NCBI RefSeq assembly: GCF_028745505.1
Contig: NZ_JAQZZL010000002.1
Location: forward strand, 1,736,001-1,800,000
Direction of reading: 5' to 3'
DNA: 64,000 nt
Origin: Lentisphaera marina
GTDB taxonomy: Bacteria > Verrucomicrobiota > Lentisphaeria > Lentisphaerales > Lentisphaeraceae
Positions 1 through 9,948 of this stretch are shown one piece after another (position 1 is the stretch's first letter; each line of letters starts with the position of its first letter). The translations under genes and the position numbers were made by a program. The notes under the pieces are model-generated. The model saw only the letters and a list, made by a program, of their open reading frames with translations, had not been told where the DNA came from and searched no databases.

Positions 1-835
1 AACCAATGGCATAAGGACTTCCTGGTTCACCTGCTCCTGCTGTCAGGGAATTGTTCTTTCCTTTACGTTTTGAAAAACCGATGGGGTGAATGGGCGTAAA
101 GTATAAGACATCGAAACCCAAATCATCGATGTAGGGCAACATTTTTTCTACGTCGCTAAAGGTGCCGTGAACACCTTCTTTTCCCGAACAAGAACGGGGA
201 AAAACTTCGTACCAAGAAGCGAATTCTGCACGGCGTCTATCACAACGAACTGCATAAACTGAACTCGTAGCGGTATTGAAAGAATCTTTATCAGGCAATG
301 AAGCTGCCAAATCTTTAAGTTCAGCTTCCATCATACGATAGAATTTAGAACTCATATCTTTTTGAGCTTCTAATTCTTTAATAATCGTTGCTAGCTGCTT
401 TGCAGTTGTTTTATTGGCTCTTGATTGACAATCTTTTAGTAAAGCGACACCTTCGATCAACTCGGAACTTACGTCTTCACCTACATAAAATTTCTTTTCG
501 ACGCCATGAGCCCAGTGATCATAAAAGTCGGCGTATGCAAAAATCTTAAATTCATACAAACCCATTTTTTCTACTGTGAATGAACCCTCATATAAATCTA
601 ATCCAGCATTCATGCAGGTCATTGGAATACTCTGCCAACGCTTTTCAGCCTTATGCTTGAAATGAAGTTCTGCTGACAAACCATCATGACCTTGCTGAAG
701 GATTTCAGCACTTACGTCAACTTTGTCACCCTGGCGTCGTTTAATTGGGTATATACCACCATCAACAGTCGGTTTTACATTTTGTATATAGACGTAGTGA
801 CTATTATAATCCGTTCTCAGTAGCTCTTGACTCAT
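1..835 (-). CDS. glgE: Alpha-1,4-glucan:maltose-1-phosphate maltosyltransferase, N-terminal part (runs off the window)
   Basis: GlgE extends alpha-1,4-glucan with maltose-1-phosphate in the cytoplasm. About 278 N-terminal residues are present. The early part reads as the beta-rich N domain (KPTVDGGIYPIKRRQGD). The region before the edge carries the family signature RAEFASWYEVFPRS, HGTFSDVEKMLPYIDDLGFDVLYF and TPIHPIGFSKRKGKNN, the entry into the GH13 barrel. The ATG at 833-835 has an AAGGA-type ribosome site 7 bases upstream and lies 32 bases inside the end of the kinase gene, so the two are probably translationally coupled. The C-terminal catalytic part is outside the window. Recognition rests on motif memory, not a search. 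Confidence 0.85.
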   Translation of the reverse strand, partial: MSQELLRTDYNSHYVYIQNVKPTVDGGIYPIKRRQGDKVDVSAEILQQGHDGLSAELHFKHKAEKRWQSIPMTCMNAGLDLYEGSFTVEKMGLYEFKIFAYADFYDHWAHGVEKKFYVGEDVSSELIEGVALLKDCQSRANKTTAKQLATIIKELEAQKDMSSKFYRMMEAELKDLAASLPDKDSFNTATSSVYAVRCDRRRAEFASWYEVFPRSCSGKEGVHGTFSDVEKMLPYIDDLGFDVLYFTPIHPIGFSKRKGKNNSLTAGAGEPGSPYAIG

Positions 836-3131
836 AGCTCCATCCTTCTCCTAAAATTCTATCCAATTTTTGTTCTATTACCTTAAGTTTACTTGGGAAT
901 AATTTCGCAAGCTGTAAGAGCTTAAGTCCACTTTCACGTGCGCGACTTTGAAGTTTACTTTTTAGGTAATTATTGATTAAGTTATAGCGGTTATGTGCGT
1001 AGTGATCAAAAACGATTGAACTCATGTCGCTGTCAGCTCCATTACTTACCGCTTCGGTAAATTGCAAAGCACATAAGGCGTAGCTTGCATAGAGCTCATC
1101 ATTTTCACTACTCGGGTACATCTCTTCGTATAAATACCTTTGCTGGACAATGGGTAACTGAGGGATTTTATAAGTCTTGTTATAACTATCTTTGAATTCT
1201 ATGTCATCCTCATCAACAGAGTACACGGTCAAGGGAATATCAGGTAAGTCACCACCTGGCAATGAAATCTGTTGCCCTTCAAGTAAATTGAGTCCTTTGA
1301 TAAATTTGAGCTGAAATTCTTGCGCTTTACCGATTAGGTTTTCCAAATCATTCACTTCTTCTAAATAAGAGCCAAATAACTTAGTTTTTTGACCTGCAAT
1401 AACTTCTAAAGCCGAATCATTTTTCCAAAGGTAGACTTCTTTAAAGCTCGTCATCAAAATTTTGTTCTTCGTCTCGAACCAGAGCTTATCGAGCATCAGA
1501 GCATCATTGAAAATTAATTGTGGAACTGCATTCTCTTCATCTTTCGTTAAAGTACTTTCCAATGTCTCAACTTCAGTCTTTTTAAGTTCCTGTAAAGTAC
1601 GAGCATACAAGCCCTCTTTCAGACCTTCTTCTTTAGCTTTTTGTTTAACACTGCTAACTAAAAGAGCTTTCTCTCTTACCACACTTGTTAATTTTTCTGA
1701 ATTTTTCTCTAACTCTAATTGAAGCGCCTGTTTCTCTTTCAATGCCACCGCATTTAAAACTGTTAGCATCTCCGCCCGCAAAGTCATTTCTCTCACATTG
1801 CCATCTTCCGGCAATTCCTGTAAAGCTTTCTCGAGTTCAAGTCTAGTACGATCTAACTGTAATTCGCCTTGCTTAATTCTATTGAGTAAATTTTCAGCTT
1901 CAACTTCATAAACTTTCTTTGAGGGACTCGAAAAAATGGAAACCATCAAGGCTGCCGACACAGCCGTTATGGCTACTAAGTTGGTCCAAAATACATTTGA
2001 AGTCGAATTCTGGCTATCACTCATCAATAATGCTTCTGCATCATGGTAATCATCATTTGCACTTAAGCTACGTATTTTTTTTCGTGGCAAAGAGTCTAAA
2101 GAATTAGCTTCTTTCTTTTTAGTTCCAACTTTGAGTTCGCCAATATCTTTACGACTGAAAGAAATTGTATGGATCCCAGGAACCAAACTCGGATCTTTAC
2201 TTAAACTCTTACGTACTTTAATGAGTTCTTTCAGTAAGGCTTCGTGATCAATGAAGCGCTTCTCAGGAGACTTCTCCATCATCTTCGTGATCAGTTTGCG
2301 AACATCTAAAGGTAAATCGACACGACGATTATTGAAAATCACTGGATCTTGAATGTGCTGGCGAGCCAGTTCACTTACGTTTTCTGAATCAAAAGGAAGA
2401 ACTCCTGTAACAGAATGATAGAGCACCACACCTAAACTGTAGATATCAGCACGACAATCCATGGGGTCTTTTAAAAACTGTTCTGGGTTCATATATGCCG
2501 GAGTTCCAGAAACTTCCTGAACATCCTGTAAATCTCTTTGCTGACGAGCCAAGCCCATATCAGTCAATTTAACCCAACCATCAGCCGTAATCATAATGTT
2601 ATCAGGCTTAATATCGCGATGAATTAAGGAGTCTTTCTCCCATGCATAGTGCAGACCTTCGGTAACTTGCTGAACAATCCCCAGTGCATCACTCACATCA
2701 ATTTTACCATTTTTCTCAAGGCGATCACCTAAAGTGTCTCCTTCAACGTATTCCATGGCTAGGTAAAGGTCACTTTCATCGACACCAAACGCAAAGACTT
2801 GCACTAAGTTGCCGTGAATCATTGATGCTACTGATTGCGCTTCACGCAAAAATTCTTGTCGGAATTTACTGTCCGCAGAATACCTACGCAAAAGTACTTT
2901 TAAAGCGATAGGACGATCTAAACTGATTTGGCGTGCCAAGAACACTGTTCCCATTCCACCGACACCAACGATTTTCTCGATTACAAAGTCTTGACCAATC
3001 ACTCTTCCTGGATCATAAATTTTTCGCGGAACAACGATTTTCTTTGAACAAGTTGGACAATTTTTACTCGTACCTAATTCTAAGCTTTCAGCTTGATAGG
3101 TAGATTTACATAATACGCACTGAAATCTCAT
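804..3131 (-). CDS. Zinc-ribbon membrane Ser/Thr protein kinase
   Basis: A Hanks-type kinase of 775 residues. An N-terminal zinc ribbon (C5/C8 and C25/C28) precedes a kinase domain that looks catalytically complete: glycine loop GVGGMGTVF, beta-3 IALK, HRDIKPDN, a DMG version of DFG, and the activation segment SGTPAYMNPEQ. One TM segment follows near residues 385-405 (NLVAITAVSAALMVSIF), then a long coiled coil and a helical C-terminal region of unknown role. An in-frame ATG nine codons upstream exists, but the ATG at 3131 is preferred: it has AGGAG 10 bases upstream and follows hemW directly. It lies in the ftsB-hemW-glgE operon. Substrate unknown. Confidence 0.88.
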   Translation of the reverse strand: MRFQCVLCKSTYQAESLELGTSKNCPTCSKKIVVPRKIYDPGRVIGQDFVIEKIVGVGGMGTVFLARQISLDRPIALKVLLRRYSADSKFRQEFLREAQSVASMIHGNLVQVFAFGVDESDLYLAMEYVEGDTLGDRLEKNGKIDVSDALGIVQQVTEGLHYAWEKDSLIHRDIKPDNIMITADGWVKLTDMGLARQQRDLQDVQEVSGTPAYMNPEQFLKDPMDCRADIYSLGVVLYHSVTGVLPFDSENVSELARQHIQDPVIFNNRRVDLPLDVRKLITKMMEKSPEKRFIDHEALLKELIKVRKSLSKDPSLVPGIHTISFSRKDIGELKVGTKKKEANSLDSLPRKKIRSLSANDDYHDAEALLMSDSQNSTSNVFWTNLVAITAVSAALMVSIFSSPSKKVYEVEAENLLNRIKQGELQLDRTRLELEKALQELPEDGNVREMTLRAEMLTVLNAVALKEKQALQLELEKNSEKLTSVVREKALLVSSVKQKAKEEGLKEGLYARTLQELKKTEVETLESTLTKDEENAVPQLIFNDALMLDKLWFETKNKILMTSFKEVYLWKNDSALEVIAGQKTKLFGSYLEEVNDLENLIGKAQEFQLKFIKGLNLLEGQQISLPGGDLPDIPLTVYSVDEDDIEFKDSYNKTYKIPQLPIVQQRYLYEEMYPSSENDELYASYALCALQFTEAVSNGADSDMSSIVFDHYAHNRYNLINNYLKSKLQSRARESGLKLLQLAKLFPSKLKVIEQKLDRILGEGWSYESRATENGL

Positions 3132-3132
3132 G

Positions 3133-4254
3133 TTATAGATTCTCCTGTGCGAATTCAATTAAGGTAGAAGCTATTTCATCTGCAAAAAGTAATCCTTGCT
3201 CACTTGCACGGATATAACTTTCTGTTTCTTCTAATAATCCTTGAGTCATTAATTTGTCCAATATCTCTTTACACTCAATTAAAACTTTAATACCGTATAA
3301 TGAATGCAATAGCTCTTTTTGCCACCCCATTTTAGTACGGAATCCAAAAGCTAAGACCTCTACAGCACGCTCTTTTGGAGAGATTTCGTCAATTTCTGCT
3401 TTTTTACCTTTTAACCACGCGCTTAAGTCAGCTTTTTCCGTCCAACGCAAATAGCCATCAAATGATGCTGCCGCGGGCCCCACGCCTAGATATTTTGCCC
3501 CATGCCATATACCCAAATTGTGTCGACATTCTTCACCTGGTCGAGCGTAATTAGAAACCTCATAACGTTCCAAACCGGCTTCTTTTAAGAGCTCTTCGCA
3601 TAAGTGGTACATTTCAACGGCTAGGTCATCATCTGTTTCTTTTATTCGTTTAGAAAGCTCAGAACCTTCTTCTAAAATCAAACTGTAAGCAGAAAAATGT
3701 TTCACCCCACGATTTAACACTTGTTGAACATCGTACTGCCAATCGGCTAAGCTTTGTCCTGGTACACCATAAATCAAATCCACATTAATCCTTTCGAAAC
3801 CTAAATCTTGAGCCATATCAACAGCTCGGAAGAGTTCAAGGTCCCCCGTTCTACGCCCCAAAACTTTGCGAGTTTTACGAGAAGTTGATTGACCACCAAA
3901 ACTCAAACGATTCACACCATAAGAGTACATGAGCTTTAACTTAGCCTCATCAATTGTGGCCGGATTGCATTCTATTGTGAATTCTCCTTGAGTATGAAAC
4001 TCAGTCAATTTTTTCAATAAGGACTCTAGATCATCAAGCTTTAAGGCACTAGGAGTACCACCGCCAACAAAAATGGTTTTCAACTGACTTAGATTCTCTC
4101 TCGATCCATCTAAATCCTGAGCAATTTTAGCTAAGTAGTCTTTTCGTATTTTGGGGGAGTTTTCTACAAGGGAATAAAGCGTACAATAATCGCATATGTT
4201 CTTGCAGAAGGGGACGTGTATATAAAGTGAGTCAAACTCAACTATTGAAGACAT
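3133..4254 (-). CDS. hemW: Radical SAM heme chaperone HemW (oxygen-independent coproporphyrinogen III oxidase-like)
   Basis: A 373-residue radical SAM protein with the CxxxCxxC cluster motif in FCKNICDYC near residue 20. It also has GGGTPSAL, the SAM-binding region FTIECNPAT, NRLSFGGQS and the HemW-type segment YEVSNYARPGEECRHNLGIW. HemW proteins bind heme and deliver it to respiratory proteins; they are routinely misnamed coproporphyrinogen oxidase. The length fits HemW rather than the longer HemN. The gene starts one base after the ftsB-like stop and ends just before the kinase start, so all are probably one transcript. Confidence 0.87.
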   Translation of the reverse strand: MSSIVEFDSLYIHVPFCKNICDYCTLYSLVENSPKIRKDYLAKIAQDLDGSRENLSQLKTIFVGGGTPSALKLDDLESLLKKLTEFHTQGEFTIECNPATIDEAKLKLMYSYGVNRLSFGGQSTSRKTRKVLGRRTGDLELFRAVDMAQDLGFERINVDLIYGVPGQSLADWQYDVQQVLNRGVKHFSAYSLILEEGSELSKRIKETDDDLAVEMYHLCEELLKEAGLERYEVSNYARPGEECRHNLGIWHGAKYLGVGPAAASFDGYLRWTEKADLSAWLKGKKAEIDEISPKERAVEVLAFGFRTKMGWQKELLHSLYGIKVLIECKEILDKLMTQGLLEETESYIRASEQGLLFADEIASTLIEFAQENL

Positions 4255-4255
4255 C

Positions 4256-4558
4256 TTAGTTCGCTAATTTCTCACGATATAAATCTTCATCTTTAAAGAT
4301 GATAACTCGCTCACCTTTGCGGCACAAACCAAATTTCTCTCGTGCTACACGCTCGATTGCAGAAGGCTTCACAGTTAAATCATGGAGCTCATCTCGATGT
4401 TTTTGAACATCCGATTCTAGTAAAAGAACCGCTCTCTCAGTTTTCTCTAAGTCAGTCTGTGTACGATTGTATTTAATATACTTGGGCACCATGACGTAAG
4501 TTCCACTCACCACTATGAGTAGAAAAAACAATACACCTGTGATTTTGGCAAATCCCAC
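4256..4558 (-). CDS. FtsB/DivIC-family septum formation initiator
   Basis: A 100-residue single-pass protein: a TM helix near residues 7-27, then a coiled coil (residues 30-62), then the family C-terminal motif IERVAREKFGLCRKGERVI. FtsB/DivIC proteins form part of the FtsQLB divisome complex. Length and architecture match. It is the first gene of the minus-strand operon and diverges from the M50-like gene across 111 bases. It is too short to separate FtsB from DivIC, so no symbol is given. Confidence 0.82.
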   Translation of the reverse strand: MGFAKITGVLFFLLIVVSGTYVMVPKYIKYNRTQTDLEKTERAVLLLESDVQKHRDELHDLTVKPSAIERVAREKFGLCRKGERVIIFKDEDLYREKLAN

Positions 4559-4669
4559 GTCTTTAGATCCAATTGACTATATTACATATAAAGATATTAT
4601 AATTAACAATCATTTATTAACAACCCCCCACTTCTTACGATTTACGTAATATTATAAGAAAATCACTCA

Positions 4670-5323
4670 ATGTTTAGCATTTTTATTAAAAACATGCTTT
4701 TGGCTCCCCTTTTTATTCTGGCCACTGGCTTAAATCTATTTTCCATTTTTCTCATCATCAAGGAAAAAAGTTTATCCTCATCCTCTATTTGGTTTTTGGC
4801 TGGTTGTATCGCTGGTTTTCTGACGTTCAAATTCATTTGTCGCTTCGAAGTTATCTATGTTTTTGGGCATGAAACAGCTCATTGGTTAGCAGCAAAGCTC
4901 TGTCGCAAAAAGACAGGAAAATTTAGTTTTGGCTTCAAATCAGGCTCGGTAGAAGTCGAAAAACCAAATACTTTCATTATGCTAGCCCCCTATTTCTTCC
5001 CAACTTTAACCGTAGCAATGCTACCTCTCTACTTCCTATTACCTTTGCTGAAGCACCAAGAACAAGCTGGGCTGATTTTTACTTTTTTAATTGGCAGTTC
5101 TTTTGCACATCACATCTATATGAATGCGCGTTTAATAATCAAAACCAAACAAAGTGACTTTGATAAACCTGGCCACTTCTTTTCTGCGACATTACTTACT
5201 TATATTAATACACTTATAGTTTTTGGTATTTTTGTTTTTTTCACCCCCTCATTCACTAACGTAGTTATATATTTCGATGCGATTACTTCGATTTATAAAG
5301 AAATCCTGATACTACTCAACTGA
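4670..5323 (+). CDS. Putative M50-like integral membrane metalloprotease
   Basis: A 217-residue protein with about five or six hydrophobic segments. A FGHETAHWLAAKL stretch near residue 65 carries HExxH inside a hydrophobic context, as in the first catalytic helix of M50 (site-2 protease) enzymes. No clear NPDG-type third-ligand motif is visible; LAPYFFPT at about residues 106-113 may sit in a comparable place. It is transcribed divergently from the ftsB-like gene and lies 97 bases upstream of the first pseudokinase gene. It could be an intramembrane protease or a catalytically altered relative. Substrate unknown. Confidence 0.5.
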   Translation: MFSIFIKNMLLAPLFILATGLNLFSIFLIIKEKSLSSSSIWFLAGCIAGFLTFKFICRFEVIYVFGHETAHWLAAKLCRKKTGKFSFGFKSGSVEVEKPNTFIMLAPYFFPTLTVAMLPLYFLLPLLKHQEQAGLIFTFLIGSSFAHHIYMNARLIIKTKQSDFDKPGHFFSATLLTYINTLIVFGIFVFFTPSFTNVVIYFDAITSIYKEILILLN

Positions 5324-5420
5324 CTAAAACCCATTTAATTAATACAATTTTAACAAGTAAATCTTTCTGTTCATTTCCACGGACTCATAAGTTAGTGGCA
5401 ACAATGTAGGAAAGCCCCCA

Positions 5421-8400
5421 GTGAATTTTACTTTAACCTGTAAAAATTGTCTTTACCAAATGACTTTAGATTTATCGAATCTCATAGAGCAATATCCATG
5501 CTTAAATTGTCAAGAAGAAATACCAATCCGCGTAAGTAGCATGGGGGAAGGTGTTTCTCTTAACGAACAGCTCTCTACCCTATATGAGATAAACGATGAT
5601 GGCTTTAGTAAACTATTTGTCTCCTATGACAAAACAGAAGGACAATTGTGCTTAACTAGAGTTTTCGATGAAACTTTCTTTAAGGCCGTCTGCTCACCTG
5701 AAGAAATAAAAGATATCATGGAAGCAAGTTCCAGTCTTCTGGGTGATACTCATCCAGCTATATTACATTCAGATTATTTCGAAAAATATCTCTACCAAGT
5801 CATGCCCTACATGAAACTTGAATCCATTGATCAAATCGTGGAGAATGACTACTTATGGAGCCCACTTCAAGGTTTGGATCTATGCCACGATATACTCGAA
5901 TCTTTGGATAATGCTTATTCTGTAACTGGTTGTGGCCACTTCAATTTAAACCCACATAATATATTTATTAATAATGATGGCTCTGTAAAATTCATAGGTT
6001 TCACTTTAGCACCCCAACTTTTACAGGATCCTAGATTCATATCTTCGGATTTTAACATTTTTGATATCTACTATTCGAGTCCTGAACTAGTTCAGGGCTT
6101 ACATTACCCAAAACAAAGTAGTGACTTATATTCTTTAGGTCATTGCTTATACTACATGATGACTGGCCTTACTCCTCATGGTGCTATTGAAGATAAAAGT
6201 GAACTAGTCTATGAAGATTTAAATCTACCCGATGACATCCTAGAGTCCTTAGACGAGGAATTTCTCCAAATCTTCAAAACGATGACAAATAAGGATCATA
6301 ACCATCGTTATCAGTCATACCGTCAAACCATTAATGCCATTGAGCAGTACTATAATTCGATTGGTCATGTACAACTAAAACAAATGGAAGGGGAAAAAAC
6401 GCTTCTATTTCAATCGCAACATTTTATTCAACACGTTCTACCCAATGTCCAGAAAAAGCCAAAATCTTTAACGATAAAGAGTAAATCTAATTACAATTCG
6501 GAAGTCATTCGTCAAAAGGTCTCTACACAGATACATTTACCGAAAGAGTTCAAAACAAAGATCACCCACGCGCATGCTTCAAATAAAAGACGACTACAAC
6601 AAAGGCCTCATAGCCAGATGCTCAATAGATCTAAATCGGCAGGAAAAATTAAACAAAGTAGAAACCGCCTAAGCTTTGCCATCATCCTTATTGCCTTTAT
6701 TGCCATTACTTTCTCTCTTCTAAACTCAGAGATCTTCAGTTCTAATACACCAAATAACACTCCAATTCCTGCTCGTGACAATGAAAAACCGAAGGCATCA
6801 ATTCAAACGCCTCTTAAGCCTTTAAAAAGTCACAGCGAAAACACTATTGCCACTCCGGACATAGATTACCAATGGTATAAAAATGAACTTAAAAGTGATC
6901 ACCCTAACTTCGATCAATTAAACTTAAGACTCATTGAAGATATCAAACTTGCATCGAGTGATGAGCTTAAGGAACTGATGCTTATCCAAGAAGCTAGCCA
7001 TGAACAGTTATTCACTCAAAAAAACCGCATCCTCAATCAACTCAATGAACAAATTTTAGCTCTATTACAAGACCATCAAAAAGAAAAAGCCATCAACTTA
7101 ATACGTAATTATTCTGCATATATAGCGCAACACACTAGTTCTGAGCGAGCTCATATGGTCCAACTCATTGAAGAACTTCCCGATGAAAAAGCATTCGACA
7201 CTCCCAAAGACGAATTCGAACTCTTAGCTCTTCAGATTATGAATACTGACATTGACGGAGCTATCATTAGTGCTGTTAACATAGAAAACTCGTCCGAAAA
7301 TAAAAATATCCAACGATTACGTCAACTATTATTAGAATCAAAAATAGCACAACTCTACAAAACTATTTTTAGCAATATTCTGAGTTCTGAAGAACCTGTA
7401 ATTCCCGTACCATATCTTGGAAAAATCATCGATACTGAGTTCAATTCTTATAATTTAGAAAAGCAATATATTTCGGTGAAATCCTACATTAATAACAGAA
7501 ATCTTAATTTAGAAATACCTTTTGATAAACTTAATAATCGTTTTTTAGCTACTTGGTTAAATCGCTCCGATAAAGATGAACAGGTATTTTTAAGGTTCAT
7601 GTTCCTCCTCCATGTGGAAGACTACACAGGAGCCTTTCTTTATTTACATCCCTATCAAGGCCCCTTAGCGACATCCCTAAAACCTCTCTTTCAAAAAGTA
7701 CTTAACTCTGAAATGACACAGGCTTATACGATCCTCTTTGAAAATTTCCACCAAAAATTTGGCTCAGAAATGGTTTCATCTAGTATGGATCCACATAACC
7801 AAATTGCTTTATATACTTTAATTACAGAGCTTCAAAATCAATACCAACTTATTGATTTCAGTTCAAGTCATAAGGAACTCATTACAAATTACCTTACTCA
7901 ACTAGAAAATACACTACTCCCTCGCTCATCTAAAGAAATAATAGTCGGACACGATTCACAATATAAACTCCCGCGTTTAGCTCATGCCTTAAAAAACAAA
8001 AACACCACTATTCGTTTACTGCCTGGCATTTACACAGAACAAATACAAATCGATCAAGTAGGAACTACAATTATCGCTTGTAATGGTGTTCAAATTCACA
8101 GCGACATATCCGTCAACGCTTCATCATGCTCCCTAGAATATTTAAATCTAAACTCTGGAAGTATCACTCTAGCTAAAAACATAAACTCTGTCCAGATTAA
8201 AAATACCAATCTCATGAACGGCTCAATAGATATATCTGCTCATAATGAAAGTATCACCATAGATAATTGTATTTTAAATGGTATTTCTTTTGCTGATTCT
8301 GCGAAAAAAATCAATATACAAGATTCCTTGATTTTCCCTAATAAAGATTCCAAATCGAATGTATCTGGATCGCCGCAACGAACACAATTCCTCAACTGTA

Positions 8401-8717
8401 TATTCACTGCTGACAACACACCCATTTTTAAGAACTTCAAAAAACAAAATGATATCAAATTTCGTTATTGCCTCTTTTCATCCGAGTATTTTCTAGCAAT
8501 AAACGATCCCCAAAAATACACTACATTAACTGATCTTCGTCACTTATTCCCTCAATTTAATTTCTGCCTCCAAGACCAACTAACATTCGTCAATAGTGAT
8601 GTAGGTGATTACCGCTTAAGCCCGCAATCCCCAGGCTACAAAAAAGGTTATAAAAAGTTTTCAATCGGTGTAAAAATGAATGATCATGGCTTTTTAACAA
8701 AAAACTTCAAAGAGTGA
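5421..8717 (+). CDS. Zinc-ribbon pseudokinase with TM helix and C-terminal beta-helix domain (copy 1)
   Basis: A 1098-residue protein starting at GTG, with AGGAAAG just upstream. The N-terminal zinc ribbon has C7/C10/C27/C30. The kinase-like fold (about residues 45-310) has lost its chemistry: no glycine loop, TRVF where the VAIK lysine should be, HFNLNPHN in place of HRDLKPxN, and IGF instead of DFG. Structural motifs survive (SPELVQG, DLYSLGHCLYYMMTG). A basic linker leads to one TM helix (about 417-437). A helical region follows, then from about residue 840 a right-handed parallel beta-helix/pectate-lyase-like region (TIRLLPGIYTEQIQI, repeated I-x-N-x-N/C rungs). Topology suggests a cytoplasmic pseudokinase and an extracytoplasmic carbohydrate-binding or enzymatic domain. 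A paralogue lies at 10174-13698. Function unknown. Confidence 0.75.
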   Translation: MNFTLTCKNCLYQMTLDLSNLIEQYPCLNCQEEIPIRVSSMGEGVSLNEQLSTLYEINDDGFSKLFVSYDKTEGQLCLTRVFDETFFKAVCSPEEIKDIMEASSSLLGDTHPAILHSDYFEKYLYQVMPYMKLESIDQIVENDYLWSPLQGLDLCHDILESLDNAYSVTGCGHFNLNPHNIFINNDGSVKFIGFTLAPQLLQDPRFISSDFNIFDIYYSSPELVQGLHYPKQSSDLYSLGHCLYYMMTGLTPHGAIEDKSELVYEDLNLPDDILESLDEEFLQIFKTMTNKDHNHRYQSYRQTINAIEQYYNSIGHVQLKQMEGEKTLLFQSQHFIQHVLPNVQKKPKSLTIKSKSNYNSEVIRQKVSTQIHLPKEFKTKITHAHASNKRRLQQRPHSQMLNRSKSAGKIKQSRNRLSFAIILIAFIAITFSLLNSEIFSSNTPNNTPIPARDNEKPKASIQTPLKPLKSHSENTIATPDIDYQWYKNELKSDHPNFDQLNLRLIEDIKLASSDELKELMLIQEASHEQLFTQKNRILNQLNEQILALLQDHQKEKAINLIRNYSAYIAQHTSSERAHMVQLIEELPDEKAFDTPKDEFELLALQIMNTDIDGAIISAVNIENSSENKNIQRLRQLLLESKIAQLYKTIFSNILSSEEPVIPVPYLGKIIDTEFNSYNLEKQYISVKSYINNRNLNLEIPFDKLNNRFLATWLNRSDKDEQVFLRFMFLLHVEDYTGAFLYLHPYQGPLATSLKPLFQKVLNSEMTQAYTILFENFHQKFGSEMVSSSMDPHNQIALYTLITELQNQYQLIDFSSSHKELITNYLTQLENTLLPRSSKEIIVGHDSQYKLPRLAHALKNKNTTIRLLPGIYTEQIQIDQVGTTIIACNGVQIHSDISVNASSCSLEYLNLNSGSITLAKNINSVQIKNTNLMNGSIDISAHNESITIDNCILNGISFADSAKKINIQDSLIFPNKDSKSNVSGSPQRTQFLNCIFTADNTPIFKNFKKQNDIKFRYCLFSSEYFLAINDPQKYTTLTDLRHLFPQFNFCLQDQLTFVNSDVGDYRLSPQSPGYKKGYKKFSIGVKMNDHGFLTKNFKE

Positions 8718-8718
8718 G

Positions 8719-8733
8719 CCTTTTGCAAAAGTC
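8719..8733. repeat. Left terminal inverted repeat of the IS
   Basis: Fifteen bases, CCTTTTGCAAAAGTC, an exact reverse complement of 10032-10046. It begins one base after the stop of the preceding gene. Confidence 0.9.
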
Positions 8734-8801
8734 ATAAAACAAGCTGAATAAAAGTAGAAACATGTTATCTCAATAGTTACCAAAACAAAAAGAGAAAAAA
8801 C

Positions 8802-9890
8802 ATGAATCTACCCGGCTTATGGGATACCATAGAAAAGTATTTATTTCCAGGCTTAGAAGAACTTTTAGGCGGAGAATTAACTAAGAAAGAGAAAGAGTTT
8901 GTTCGCATCTGCACAATAACTGAGCTTGATCAGTTCAGCCATGAATTTGAATGGTGTGGATTTGGGCGACCTCCGAAAGATCATTTTAATATAGTGAAAG
9001 CTTACATAGCCAAATCCGTTTATAACTTCGATACAACAAGATCTTTTATAGACTTTCTCAAATCAAGTACAAAGATACGTCGTTTATGTGGTTGGGAATT
9101 TGCAAAACAGCTTCCTCATGAAAGTACTTTTTCTAGAGTATTTGCAGAAATCACCGCCTCTCAGCTCTGCCAAAGAATCCATGAATTCTTAGTGGTAAAA
9201 CATTGTGGAGACACCTTAGTACCGCACATTAGTAGAGATTCTTCAGCAATTGAAGCTAGAGAAAAAGTCATGTCTGAACCAGGGGCTGAGCCTAAAGCCC
9301 CTAAGAAACGAGGGCGGCCTAAAAAAGGTGAGATCCGAATTAAAGAAAAAACCGTAGTGGAAAAGCAGGTCGACCGGTCACTTGAAGAAAACTTAAAAGA
9401 GCTCCCAACGCACTGTAATAAAGGGACAAAGAAAAACAGTAATGGTTATAAAGTTTCATGGAAAGGCTACAAGCTTCACTTAGATTGTATTGATGGAGAT
9501 ATACCAGTCGCAGGCCTATTGAGTTCAGCGTCTTTACACGACAGCCAAGCGGCAATCCCTTTAGCACAGATTAGCGCACAACGCATAACTAATTTATATG
9601 ATTTAATGGATGCAGCCTATGATTCACCTTCTATCCATAAATTCAGCCATCTTTTAGGACATAAATCTATTATTGATCACAATCCTAGAAAAACTGGGGA
9701 GAAAAAGATTTTTGACCCGCCTGAAAAAGAACGGTACAAACAGCGGTCATCTGTTGAAAGAGTCTTTTCGAACTTAAAAGACAACTATGGTGGTAGGATG
9801 ATCAGAGTACGAGGACATGCAAAAGTCATGACTCATCTAATGTTTGGCATTATTGCAATAACAGCAAACCAACTCTTCAAGACTATTTAG
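8802..9890 (+). CDS. DDE transposase of the IS
   Basis: A 362-residue transposase with the three expected acidic sites. The first Asp is in HISRDSSAIEAREK (about residue 146), the second in LYDLMDAAYDSPSIH, and the Glu in QRSSVERVFSNLKDNYGG. A basic KKRGRPKKGE stretch and WKGYKLHLD are typical of the IS5/IS1182-like group. The reading frame is intact from ATG to TAG and nearly full length, so it may be active. Family assignment is by motif recall; a database comparison would fix the exact family. Confidence 0.85.
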   Translation: MNLPGLWDTIEKYLFPGLEELLGGELTKKEKEFVRICTITELDQFSHEFEWCGFGRPPKDHFNIVKAYIAKSVYNFDTTRSFIDFLKSSTKIRRLCGWEFAKQLPHESTFSRVFAEITASQLCQRIHEFLVVKHCGDTLVPHISRDSSAIEAREKVMSEPGAEPKAPKKRGRPKKGEIRIKEKTVVEKQVDRSLEENLKELPTHCNKGTKKNSNGYKVSWKGYKLHLDCIDGDIPVAGLLSSASLHDSQAAIPLAQISAQRITNLYDLMDAAYDSPSIHKFSHLLGHKSIIDHNPRKTGEKKIFDPPEKERYKQRSSVERVFSNLKDNYGGRMIRVRGHAKVMTHLMFGIIAITANQLFKTI

Positions 9891-9948
9891 CAACTAACAT
9901 AAAACTATACGTCATGATCAACTTGCGTCCATTTTTGGCTTGTTTATA

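Noticed and set aside
3133..4254. Calling this gene HemN (true coproporphyrinogen dehydrogenase)
   Set aside because: Length and the EVSNYARPGEECRHN segment fit HemW, which is a heme chaperone.
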